Source: Zopfochytrium polystomum
Lineage: Eukaryota; Chytridiomycota; Chytridiomycetes; Chytridiales; Chytridiaceae
NCBI GenBank assembly: GCA_025765615.1
Contig: JAIVFJ010000295.1
Span: forward strand, 1-64,000
Reading direction: 5' to 3'
Length of the DNA: 64,000 nt
This document shows, one piece after another, positions 11,305 through 21,092 of the stretch. Both the position numbers and the translations under genes were made by a program. The notes under the pieces were generated by a model. It saw nothing but the letters and a program-made list of their open reading frames with translations, was not told the DNA's origin and searched no databases. Numbering within the stretch: the first letter of the stretch is position 1; the number at the start of each line of letters is the position of its first letter.

Positions 11305-11520
11305 GGCGCGTCAGCCCCATCAATCGCAGTTTAGACCAAATCACTCTGACGTTCACCAAGATAACATTATCAGCGAACAACAGTCCACCTGATTCCGTGC
11401 CGATTGAGTTGCAGGTGCCACCCCAATCCTACAGAGAGGCACTCTCTTGGCCTGAGGCAGAAGAATGGAAGAAGGTGATTGCATCACAGCTAAATGGATT
11501 TTCGATCTCGAGAACTTCTT
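11041..11520 (+). pseudogene. Copia pol fragment: end of integrase to start of RT
   Basis: The plus-strand reading shows the integrase C-terminal hallmark SVQFFEDSFPF. After an acidic linker and a frameshift near 11300-11390 it shows the pre-RT hallmark SYREALSWPEAEEWKKVI, typical of Ty1/copia polyproteins just before the RT palm. The reading breaks off near 11510, where unrelated sequence begins. The LTR-like segment immediately upstream is in antisense to this pol, an arrangement also seen inside copies A and B. Confidence 0.8.
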
Positions 11521-11541
11521 CATCGAGGTAAACCTTGGTCA

Positions 11542-12045
11542 TCAGGTTCGACATCCATGGTTCGAGGAAGGTCTACAATCTTGGGAGGAGATTCTGTCCC
11601 ACAGTTTTTGACCATCAGGCAAGATGGAAATGTCGGGATTAATCAAAACCTGACCAGTTGCGGTCAGTAATTCATGCCAGAACCGCAGGGTTCCAACAGA
11701 ATCAATAATACAGTGTCCTCGGGGATGGTGGGGTTCAAGAATATCATCCGCAGGGTAGAGGGTATCTTCAAGGGCATAGACATATCCTAGCTCTTGAGAG
11801 GAGGGGTAGAATCGAGAAACACAGCGGTACAGAGTTCCTCGAGAAGTTGTTACTTTAAACAGGAATTCTACCTTCTTCTTGGACTTAGTCCGTGGTGTTT
11901 TCTGGTAAAACAATGTATAAAATGTCGAGATTATGCATTTCATCTGGGTCCCTCAGGGAGTTTTTTGAGAAGAGGTCTCTTACCTTCGAGGAGTTCAAAA
12001 GCAAAGGGTTCCCCTTGGTACTCATCAGGGAGGTCTGGTTGGGCC
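11542..12045 (-). CDS. Unassigned partial gene with a possible intron
   Basis: The minus-strand frame 11943-11542 encodes a protein-like sequence (FRFYPSS-type aromatic and acidic motifs such as YALEDTLYPADDIL and HCIIDSVGTL). Upstream, 12045-11980 is open (PDEYQGEPFAFELLEG) and is followed by a good donor (GTAAGA) and an acceptor (TTTTACCAG at about 11912). The phases of those two sites do not match, so the model is incomplete or the gene is broken. The pattern faintly recalls BAH-type domains, but I do not claim it. The upstream end is cut by the LTR3 insertion at 12047. Confidence 0.35.
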
Positions 12046-12046
12046 T

Positions 12047-12403
12047 CAATATGAATCGCCCTCTGGAAACCTCTGGAACCTTCCAGAACATTCCTTCATG
12101 GAACCTTGTGGAACCTTGTGGAACCTTCTTTCCCTTTCATGACTTGTCTTGTTGTTGTCTCCTCTTCTTCCACCACTATCGTTCTCACAACAATGGTGCA
12201 TGTACAACAGACATTCTTCCACTAACAGTAAACAACCTACAGTCTTTTTCTGAACTTTCTTTGAGTCTTGACAAGGAAGACTTTCAAAAAGGTTTAAAGG
12301 GAGGGGACCTGTCCCATCCCTCAAGTGAATTATTGTTGACAATACAATCATCACTCCTCTCAGTTCCTTGTAAGCCTTCTCCTGTCCTGCCCTGTTCCTG
12401 ACA
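12047..12403 (+). mobile_element. Solo LTR, family 3, with heat-shock elements
   Basis: The sequence runs from 'ATGAATCGCCC' to 'TTCCTGACA', and family consensus ends are TG...CA. In this orientation the order is an array of GAA/TTC pentamers (12064-12150), a degenerate TATA (GGTTTAAAGGG at about 12290), a conserved 'CCCATCCCTCAAGTGAATTATTG' block, and the GACA end. The order (heat-shock elements, TATA, transcribed region) matches an LTR U3-R-U5. No internal region is attached. A copy in element A has perfect target duplications, which confirms that this is a mobile unit. Confidence 0.75.
12076..12093 (+). promoter_or_regulatory. Perfect four-unit heat-shock element in LTR3
   Basis: GAA-cc-TTC-ca-GAA-ca-TTC gives four contiguous inverted nGAAn units with exact 5-bp phase, the consensus binding site of trimeric HSF. 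Further imperfect GAAC/TTCC units flank it, and a TATA-like site follows about 190 bp downstream. Confidence 0.8.
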
Positions 12404-12407
12404 GAGA

Positions 12408-12484
<77 letters not shown>

Positions 12485-12500
12485 CGAGAGAGAGAGAGAG
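12404..12500. repeat. (GA)n microsatellite
   Basis: An almost pure GA/AG run abuts the end of the LTR3 copy. From 12501 to 12655 I see no gene or recognisable element. Confidence 0.95.
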
Positions 12501-12655
12501 TTTTGATTGCAGCTTCTTCAACAAGTGTGCTTTTCATTCGACCTGGTTTTGGACAGATTGCCAATTTTTCCTGAGCAAAACAGCCACAAAGGAGAATAAC
12601 CGCAAAATTGAGCAACAAACAGAAACCACTGCTGCAAAGCAGATCTCCCATAAAC

Positions 12656-12886
12656 TGAAAGAATTTGCTATGTTGGCTGATTGATGGGTTGGGCTGCTGT
12701 GGTGTACACTACTGAAGGTGGTGGTGGTGGGAGGTGATCTTGGCTTCTGTCAGTCTTGTGTTTTTCTTTATACAAAACTGTTACAAGGACCATCACTTGC
12801 AAAATGCTGCAAGTCATCCTTGCAGAGCAGTATCATCAGGTCAAAGCTCCTGCACACTGCTTACACCAAAAGACCCAAAACTAACA
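12656..12886 (-). mobile_element. Solo LTR, family 1 (LTR of elements A/B/C)
   Basis: In its sense (minus) it starts TGTTAGTTTTGGG and ends GCAAATTCTGAAAG/TTTCA-like, matching the 229-bp LTRs of copies A and B over its full length, with the TATA-like TATAAAG kept. Flanking 5-mers (TAAAC, CGCCG) do not match, so target duplications are lost or the copy is rearranged. From 12887 to 13320 there is AT-rich sequence without a clear gene, probably the 3' flank of the next gene. Confidence 0.85.
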
Positions 12887-13320
12887 CGCCGCGGATCACC
12901 GCGTGGGGAGAGAGACAGGGAGAGTTATATCACGACAGACAGAGAGCCTCTTTAAAAGTGTCGTAGAGATGTTGATACAGAACATATTTGAAAACGATGA
13001 GGCAGCAACATTCACCTTCACCTTTCGTCTTCCATGGGACTGCAACATAAAAAAATAGAGTACTGGTGGTTTATTCTCAGACCGCAAACGACAGTTCTGA
13101 TTTTTGACTAAAGCAAATAAAGAAGAATCATTCTGTGAAAAGTTTTTTCGGAGCAGCAGACGAGGTTTCGGCAATGTTTGAGAAAATAGGAGGGAGAAAG
13201 GGCAGGCTGTGCGTTTCTTTTTTCTTTTCTTTTTTTTTCTTGTACATAGGCAGGGGAGGTTTTTCGTTTCTTTTTTTTCTCCTTGGATATTCGTTTGGTC
13301 GACTTAAAACCGCCGCTCGA

Positions 13321-14379
13321 TTAAAACTCGCTCTTGAACGAGTAGTACGTGTACCCCAAGAACGCAACGCCGCCAAACCCAAAGATCCACGACACGATGC
13401 TGATCGCGAAAGCGGAGCCGTAGGTGATGGTGGCTGCGGTCGAGACGATTTTGAACAGCTCGCTGGACATGATGGACGCGGCAAGCGACATTGATACGAG
13501 GTTGAAGAGACCTAAAAGCAAGAAGTGGACTGCACTTAGCCGAGGAGAAAGAAATCGGCTGGAGTCTGACGAACTCACTGGTAATGAAGAGCGAGGCGAG
13601 TCCGACAATGACGGCGAGTGTGGGGCTGACACGTTCGTTAAAGACTAGGATGCAGGGGTACGCTGCAAGTCCGACGAGGCCCACGATGTCGGCTGTTGAA
13701 GCATTTTGGAAGGATGAAAAGGATTGATTAGACATTATGTTCCCATCTCAGCCAATCTTCTTACCAATGACCATAAGGCCGCCCATGGCCTTCAGTTGCG
13801 AGCACGGGGTGGAGAGAATGTCCCGCGGGGCGTCGGCGGAGCAAAAGTTGCTCCCCGAGATGCAGTAGTTCCCGTCCCCACATTCTTGCGTTTGGAACAG
13901 GCCAAAGTTACTGAATGGACGTTGCCGTGGGGGTGTTTGAATTGCGAGTCGATTGTTTCGGTTTCGCACGTGGATTGCGTTACAAAGTTGGGCGAGGGAA
14001 GGGACCGTCAGTGGCGGAAAGGTACACGGTCGGGGGCCGGACACATACGCCCACGCACACACACGCAAACACACACACACACACCCACACTCGCGCGCCC
14101 CGCGCATACACAATGCAGACATGTTCAAACAAATCTTACCTTGTAACGTTGCCGGCGTGTCCTTTGAACCAGCCAATGGTCGCCGTTGCTGCGATTGAAA
14201 GGACAACAGCTAAGAGGTGCCTGTATTAGGGGGTGGGGGAGGGGGGGTGTCAGGATGTGGGGCAAGGAAAGGAATGATCTAGTGTGTGGGTGAAGCGGGG
14301 GCAGCCTCGCTCGCTCTCAATTCACTCACACTCCTCCGGCGATAATGAGATCGATGGCGGGACGGCTGCCGAGCTTCAT
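13321..14379 (-). CDS. Small four-TM membrane protein, claudin/Sur7-like tetraspan
   Basis: Five exons fit cleanly: 14379-14330, 14220-14140, 13910-13765, 13692-13579 and 13511-13321, giving 193 codons with GT-AG junctions and matching phases throughout. The first membrane span covers ~10-32 (LLAVVLSIAATATIGW). It is followed by an outer loop with the pattern W-x(n)-GLF-x4-C-x5-C-x6-C and one more Cys, which recalls the claudin/PMP22 W-GLW-C-C signature. Three further spans lie at ~85-110, ~115-140 and ~157-182, and the short tail ends YYSFKSEF. Fungal Sur7/PalI-like and claudin-like proteins have this topology and act at plasma-membrane domains; the exact family is inferred. A divergent paralogue lies 0.9 kb away on the other strand. 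Confidence 0.8.
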
Positions 14380-15302
14380 CGTTTATTTTTTGCTTGCGGG
14401 ATTGGTGGGCGAGTAAGGGGATTTACGCGAGGGATAGGGTGGGATGATCCGTTTGAGTTTCGTTGTTGCTTGTGCGGGGTCGGGTGCATGCTTTATAGAG
14501 CGTGTTGGCCGACTTGGCAAGAAACAAGAAGGAAGGAAACAAAAAAAAAAAATTAAATAAAAAAGAAGAGGAAAATTTTTTTCCACTTTTTTTGTTGTTT
14601 TATTGTCGACGTAGCACAGCCACCGGGTTTCGGATTATGTGATTGTTGGGGGTGTCTTGCCCCCCTAATATCTGCCATATCTGCTCAGTGTTTTCCTGGT
14701 GGAGCAACCGCATCTGGGACTGCTGGGCAACACTGGGAGGCCACCGACCTACGTCGAGCAAGGGGCAGGACAGGACAAGCCGGCGGTGCTTCCTCTTCGT
14801 TATCACCGATCTTTTCGACTCTTTCTCGACTCCATCATTTGCTGATACGAATCCAGGCGAGAGCGGAAACATCCGGCCATTCGTAACGAAGCTCTCGAAT
14901 AAGACAAATGGGACGGAGAGAGAGAGAGAGAGAGGGGTGTGTGTGTGTGTGTGTGTGTTTGAGAAAGAGAGACATCGGGGGATTCTTTGAAAATGCGAGA
15001 ATTGAAAAAAAAAAGAAAAAAAAAAAAACAAAACCAAAAAAACACGCATTGAGATGCTCCAAAGCAGAAATTACATAATGAGCATATCTCCATGAACCAT
15101 ATTGTTTGATTTTCAAGAACAAAAAAATTCCAGCGCAGCCTCCACGATCCCTAGTTCCAAAATGGGAGGATTTGGAACCGCCCTCCTGCAATTTGATTGG
15201 CCGGACAAAGTGGTCGGTCCTTTTTCCTTTTTCTTGAATCAAGGTTCAATCCCCCCTCGTTCCCCAACCCTCCAATAGATTTTTGAGCCTGATTGTTCCG
15301 CA
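14380..15302. other. Shared spacer of the divergent tetraspan pair; microsatellites
   Basis: No coding sequence is convincing here. The spacer holds T/A runs (14540-14600, 15005-15040), a GA run joined to a GT run (14918-14960), and a GC-richer middle. As both tetraspan genes point outward, their promoters must lie here. I cannot assign a TATA box with confidence. Confidence 0.5.
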
Positions 15303-16112
15303 TGAAGAAAGAGGTGTCTCTCCAGCCGAGTTTGACGTCACGCACTCACTCACAACGCACTTGCACGTTCTTTCTCCAGGCATCTTTTGTCGGTATCGCT
15401 GCGACTTCAACCGTCGGCTGGTGGACATTGCAGTATGGCTCTGACTTTCGGTAAGAACAACAGTAACGCTCGTCATTTTCCCCTCAAGTTCCAAGTGGAC
15501 CTTTTGACGCAAACCGTTTTCTCACTTCCATGTCTTTTGGTGGGAAGGCCTCTTCACCGCAAAATCTTGTTCCGGTAAGTTCAACATGTGCGCGAGCGGG
15601 CAGAATATTTGCGAAACACCCATGGTGGCAACGAGTCTCCCTCCAACAGTGCGGACAGATATGGTCATTACTGGGCTCATGATTGCAGGTGATTTCCTTT
15701 CATTTGCTTCCTTTTTGGCGAGCGCCCCGCACCTTACTCCCCAGTTGGAATTCGGAGGCAACATTGTCGGCATACTGGGGCTTCTAGCCTACCCGTTCAT
15801 CTTTTCGTTCAGAGAGAAAATCAGTGCATCTGCCTCGGTTTTCCCTGGACTGGTATCGGTTTTCCTCACGCGTGAGTTTGCAAGCTTTTTTTGTACGGGG
15901 GGCTTTGTCTCACGGTTTTTTTTTTCTTTTTTTTTTTTTTTGCCGTTTGATCCGTTCTGCTGTCCTGGACAGCGCGTTGTTCAAGACATTCAGTACGGTT
16001 TGGGCGATCTCGTAGAGGCCACGCGTTTGCAGTCTGCATCGCTGCGTGGGTCTCTGGGCTCATTGCCCTGATATGGCTGGCGGCAACGTACCATTTCTAC
16101 AAGGAGTTTTGA
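15303..16112 (+). pseudogene. Divergent paralogue of the tetraspan gene, apparently broken
   Basis: Segments align in order with the gene at 13321-14379. They are a first span (ASFVGIAATSTVGWW, 15380-15450), the Cys loop (GLFTAKSC...NMC...NIC, 15547-15615), the second span (GNIVGILGLLAYPF after an intron ending near 15760), LFKTFSTVWAIS (about 15975-16010) and the last span with tail TYHFYKEF (ends 16112). Two problems suggest decay. The acceptors before GLF and before the poly-T exon lack AG in the required phase. The frame also shifts between WAIS and GHAFAV near 16012. A sequencing indel in the T-runs is an alternative. The start at 15303 is the only upstream in-frame ATG. Confidence 0.65.
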
Positions 16113-16232
16113 CTTTCACCCCTTCCCCCGGAGAGTTGATAAACTTCTGCAGTTCCCTATGTTTGGGTCAATCTATTTTTTTTTCTTTTTTTTCTTCTGT
16201 CTCATCAATTAAAAAATCGCTCTGTTGCTGAC

Positions 16233-19200
16233 ATGGTCGCCACTTCCGTTGCCCTTGTGGTGCGGTCGGGCCGTCGCGACCCCATGCTCGCCGTCGTGCC
16301 GCCGTCTCTCTTCGCCGCCTCGCCTCCACCCTCACCATCCCCTCCGGCCATACCTCCCGCACACTTCCCGCCCCGCGTCATTCTGCGATTCGGTCCTGAC
16401 GCCGCGATCCTCCGCGCCTCTCCCGCAACGCCATTCGACATCGATCTGCTGGCCTCTGCACCAGAAGTGGCCGTCCCCGACTGGCTGCGAAGCCAGTGGC
16501 GTCGGTCGCAGGTCGGCAACCACAGCGAGCTGCACATCTCGGTTGAGGCTGTTGACGATCCGCCCGATGGTGAGGACCCGGCACGTGCTGCTTCTGTCTG
16601 GGGAGGTTCTCTGATTCTTCCCCCCCTTCGGCGTTCGCGCGATTTTTCTCGCTTCCTTCAAGGGTGGCCGCTCCTTTCACGCGTCGAACTGGCACGAGTG
16701 TGCGATGATGGTGATGAATTGGCGCCGACGACAGCCGGGTTGGCGGCACTCACTCAGGCGGATCGTACAGCATGCGGGTTTATCGGCCTTGATGCTGGTG
16801 CGGGCGAAGCGCTGGCAGGCGAGCTGGTTCGTCGCGACGCTTTCAATGTGAATATCGAATACCGACCGCATTCGAACCCGTGTTTCCCCACCTCTCCTGG
16901 GCAGGTATTCGACGGCAGTCTCGTGCAGGTTCCTCTGAACGGAAGCGCTGCCATCTTCCGCGTCGTGCTTGCGAAAGGTGGTTTCACGATGGGCCGCCTC
17001 GCCGCGACGACGACGGTCGAACTCGTTCCCCATAGACCGGGCGACGGTGTGCAATTTTCTCACGCGACTGAGTTTGTCGGCTACGAGCGTGACGTTTCCG
17101 ATTTAGCGGCCACCGTAGGTAAAGTGTGCCGATTTTTCTTCATTATTATCGTTGACGTTTCCTAACATCCTCAGTGTCGATTTTGGGGGTCCCTCCTCCG
17201 CGTCCAAAACCCCAGAGATGTGCCTTGTCCACGACCGCTTGTACGAGACGTTCCGCATTCCTCCGCAGCGTGGCGCTTTGGTGAGCGGAGCGATGGGAGT
17301 TGGAAAGTCATTTTTCGTAAGGTACAAGGTGTGAGAGGTTAAAAGGGGGGAAACGGGAAAGGGATTTCTCAGCTGTGTAATGCTGAATGATTCTTCTTCT
17401 TGCCACTACTCACTCCTTCCGCATATTTTTTTTCAGACATGTCTTGGCCAACGTGAGCCGTTGCCTCTTCACCACGATCAGCGCGCTCGATTTGATTCGG
17501 CTGGCGGCGCACGACGATCCACCCACCGCATTGCCAGACTACCTCCAGGCAGTTTTTCAGAGAGTAGTAGCAGCTGCTCCATGCGCGCTTGTCATCGAAG
17601 ACATGGATCTCCTCTGCGATGGTACTTCGTCTCTTGGGCCTCGAGTTTCCTCACTGTTCTTCATTTGCCTTTTTATTTTGTTTGACTTGCCGTAGACTTT
17701 ACGGGGATCGACTTTGATCATACGACAGTAACCCAGCCGCTGCAGGACGCCCTAACGTGGTTGCTAGCGACGAGCAACCCGGCCGGCGTCTGTGTGGTAG
17801 GGGTCTGCAGCCGGCCCGAGAAGCTGCCCGCGAACCTAGCTCCGTCTCTACGAGAAGGCAGTTTATTCTCGCGGGAGCTCAAGCTGCATGCACCAAAAAT
17901 GTGAGAACACGCGCTTGGAGAATTGAAATTTTTGATACAAGAGGCTTACTTGTTTGCCTTGCCGGTCCTCAACCCCGTCCAAATGCCATTTAAACCAACA
18001 GTAGCGAGCGTGTGGCGATGGTCAAGGCGTTTTCAATGAGAATGGCTTCGGACGACCTGGTTCGGCGAGTCGGGGAGGTATGCGCATATTTTTCTCCTCA
18101 TAACCGATTTGAAAATCGAATGTCCCAAAAAACATTTGACGCATCTAAATCGACTGAAATGGGAACACGGACAGGAGTCTTCTGGCTTCGTCGCTAGAGA
18201 CCTCCAAGTCCTGGTGGAGTACGCGCAGATTTTCGCTGATCTCCGAGCACAGCGGCAGCAGGAGCGGCATCAGCAGCATCCGGCCGAGCATCAGATGCAA
18301 CTGGAGGCCCGGATGCAGTCGCTTTCGCTGGACGGCGATGCCGATCGCTTGCGTCCCGTTGCACCCGGTGAAGATGGCGATGCGGCGGTGCTCCGGTTGA
18401 CGTGGGCCGATTTTGAAATGGCGTTCGGAAAGGTCAAACCGGCGCAGGCGGCGGGCTCGGGCTTTGAGACGAAGAAGCCAAAGGTCGCGTGGGACGAGGT
18501 TGGCGGGTAAGTTTTTTTTTTTCGCGCTGCCCGTGAAATGGAGTATGGCGACCAGTGTTGCGTTTCTTCCCCGATTTCTTCAACTGTTGAATCCACCCGC
18601 ACACACGTCCACCCCCAGGTACGACGACGTAAAAACGAAGCTGAAACATATCTTGCGGCTGCACGCACCCAGCGACTCTGACGAGGCAGACACGACGGCA
18701 TCCAGGGTTGGCGTCAAGCCACCCCCCGGAGTGCTGCTATGTGGGCCGTCGGGATGCGGAAAGACGATGCTTGCGCGCGCAATGGCGTCGAATGCGGCTG
18801 GGTTCAATTATATTGCCGTCAAGGGGTTGGTGTTTTCTTTATACTTTCTCTGAACTTTCGCGCCACACAAGTAACATTCGACCTGGTCTCAAAACAAACG
18901 AAAAAAAAAAAAAACGAACGAACGACCAAACAACAAAAACAGGAGCGACATCTTTTCAAAGTACCTTGGCGACTCGGAAGCAGCCATCCGGCGTCTGTTT
19001 GCGACGGCGAGGCAACTGCGGCCGTGCATTCTCTTTTTCGACGACATTGACACGATTGGCACCAAGCGCAACCTAGAAAGCGGCGGGGGCGGCGGTGGCG
19101 ACGGCGACGGCGACGGCGGCGGCGACGGGACGGGCGTCGGCGAGCGGGTGCTGTCGACGCTGCTGAACGAGATGGACGGCGTGACGGAGCAGCGGCGCGG

Positions 19201-20140
19201 CGTGCTTGTGGTCGCGACGTCGCGCGCACCGTGGGCGCTGGATGCGGCGCTTGTGCGGCCGGGGCGGCTCGAGCAGGTTGTGCACGTGCCGCCGCCGCGG
19301 TCGGCGGGCGAGCGCGAGGCGGTCATGAGGGCCGTTGCGCCGGGGTTGGTCGACGAAGAGGGCGACGACGATGATGGTACGCAGGACGACGACGGCGACG
19401 AGATGTATGAGGACGTTGAGGATGACGACGAGGACGAAGTTGGCGAGGTTGTGGGACCGGGCAGAGTCCGGCCATTGGCGCGCGGGCCGCGGAGCTATGC
19501 CGAGGCGGCGGCGATGACGGAGGGGTTCACGCCGGCGGACCTTACGGTGCTGATGCGCGAGGCGGGGCTTTTGGCGGTGATGGAGGAGGAGCGGGAGACG
19601 CTGGCGGTGATGATGACGGCGACGGGGGCGGCGGCGCAGGAGAGGCGTGTGGGGTCGTCTGGTGCTGGTGCAGGGGACGGTGGCGAGAGGGCCGTGCAGG
19701 GATGGGAGGGAGAAGTAGGAGGAGAGAACGAGGGCCCGACGGGCAGGCGGGGGTTTGGGTGGGTACATGTGAGGCACGCGCTCGCGGGCATACTCGACGA
19801 GGGCGATATGGAGCGGGCGTTCCGGGCGTCGTCGTCCATGTTACGAGCCGACAAGAAGAGGAAGGCCGGCGGGGCGAAGGGGACGGCGGCGGTTGGCGGT
19901 AAAGAGAGGGGGCCTGGCGGCCGGCAGGCGGGAGGATCGGAGACCAGTGCGGGCGCGGGGGCCGGCGGTGGAGGGACTGGCGAGGCAGCTGCAGCTGCAG
20001 CAGCAGGATGGGGAGCGGAAGGCGGCGGCATGAAGTCGGCCGGCGAGTGGAGGTGGTGGCAGAAGGGAGGGGGTGGGCGGCGCGCGGCGGAGGAGGCGGC
20101 GCGCTTTGACGCGTTTCTGGGCGGGCGGCGGCGGCAGTGA
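16233..20140 (+). CDS. Tandem AAA+ ATPase, AFG2/SPATA5L1-like
   Basis: Eight exons: 16233-~17125, 17175-17321, 17437-17621, 17696-17900, 18005-18077, 18175-18506, 18619-18825 and 18943-20140, giving about 1,079 residues. Only the first donor (GT|GTGCCG) is poor; all other junctions are canonical and in phase. An N-domain (1-297) precedes D1, which has Walker A GAMGVGKS (~336) and a weak Walker B (LVIEDMDLL). D2 has Walker A GPSGCGKT (~653), pore-region [13 protein letters not shown], Walker B LFFDDID (~711) and [15 protein letters not shown] Gly/Asp-rich insert follows Walker B, and an acidic stretch and a low-complexity basic tail end the protein. Motifs GSDIFS..LGDSE and [12 protein letters not shown] recall SPATA5L1/AFG2B, which acts in ribosome maturation; PEX1 is the main alternative. 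The gene starts 120 bp after the tetraspan paralogue. High GC3 in the last exon is notable. Confidence 0.8.
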
Positions 20141-20760
20141 GAACCAGACTGGCCGAAATCACAATGGCCTGTTTGTGATAAATTGTCCGCATCTGTCTGT
20201 CTGTCTGTCTGGCTGTCTGTCTGTCTTGGTCCCTCTATCACTCTCTGTAAGCAATAAAAATAAAAATTGTGCGTGAGTTCCATCATAATTCGAACAGCAA
20301 AGCCCCTTCCTTGCACGTGGCGCCATGTCGAGAGAAAGATGGCCGAGAGCGAGAGCGAGAGACAGAGAGACAGAGAGACAGAGACAGAGAGAGAGACAGA
20401 AAGGGAAAAAAAAAGGGGAAGAGAGAGAGAGATAGGGAGAGAGACGGAGATTGAGGGAGGCAGAGAGTGAGTGACATGCACTTCTGCGAGAAACTGGAGA
20501 TCAATTTCCGCTTGAAACTTATTTCCACAGCCAAGCGCAACCGTCAGAAGTTTACCCGAGAGGCATCCAAGAAGGAAAAAGAAAGGAACGTCCAGGCGTG
20601 AAATCCCAAAAACCCCTAGGCTCGCTCCCCATTGGCTGCTTTGTCTTGTCTGTCTCTCTCCTCACCCCCAAAAGTTGTCGCGACCCCCACACGTGCTTCC
20701 CAATACAAAAAAAAAAAAAAAAAACAAAACAAAAGAAAACAAGATGAGAGAATGGGAGTC

Positions 20761-20823
<63 letters not shown>

Positions 20824-21092
20824 GAGTAAGGGGGAGAGAGACCTAGGGACTGAGTGGCCCTGTCTGTGGCTCTTGGCCTCGACTAAAAAGAAAACCGAGT
20901 CCGACCCGCCGACCCTCACACACACTCGCGCTCCACTCTGAACCTCGTTTTCATCTCACCACTCGCAACGCTCACGCCCACTCATTGGCCTGACCTCAAT
21001 CAAATCCAATCCAATCAACAGTCGTTCAAGCGTAGCTTCCTCGTGCCAGCCAGCTAGCCATCAACGCATCCGAATCATCCGGCCCCCGTCAT
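20141..21092. other. Intergenic spacer with CTGT, GA and A-rich microsatellites
   Basis: A (CTGT)n run lies at about 20192-20226, degenerate GA/CAGAGA tracts at 20350-20470, an A-run at 20707-20725 and a clean (GA)n at about 20766-20823. An AATAAAAATAAAAA string near 20254 could serve as the poly(A) signal of the AAA ATPase gene. The transporter promoter must lie between the GA tract and 21092; CCAAT occurs near 21010. Confidence 0.7.

Noticed and set aside
12046..12651. A 201-codon minus-strand frame with a hydrophobic start
   Set aside because: Its centre is the translation of a GA microsatellite and its end lies in the LTR3 copy; the frame is open only because of the repeat.
19073..20481. 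Long minus-strand frames of 200-330 codons opposite the AAA ATPase
   Set aside because: They are shadows of the GC-rich last exon (Arg/Pro/Ser-rich, no conserved motif), while the plus-strand frame carries clear AAA motifs.
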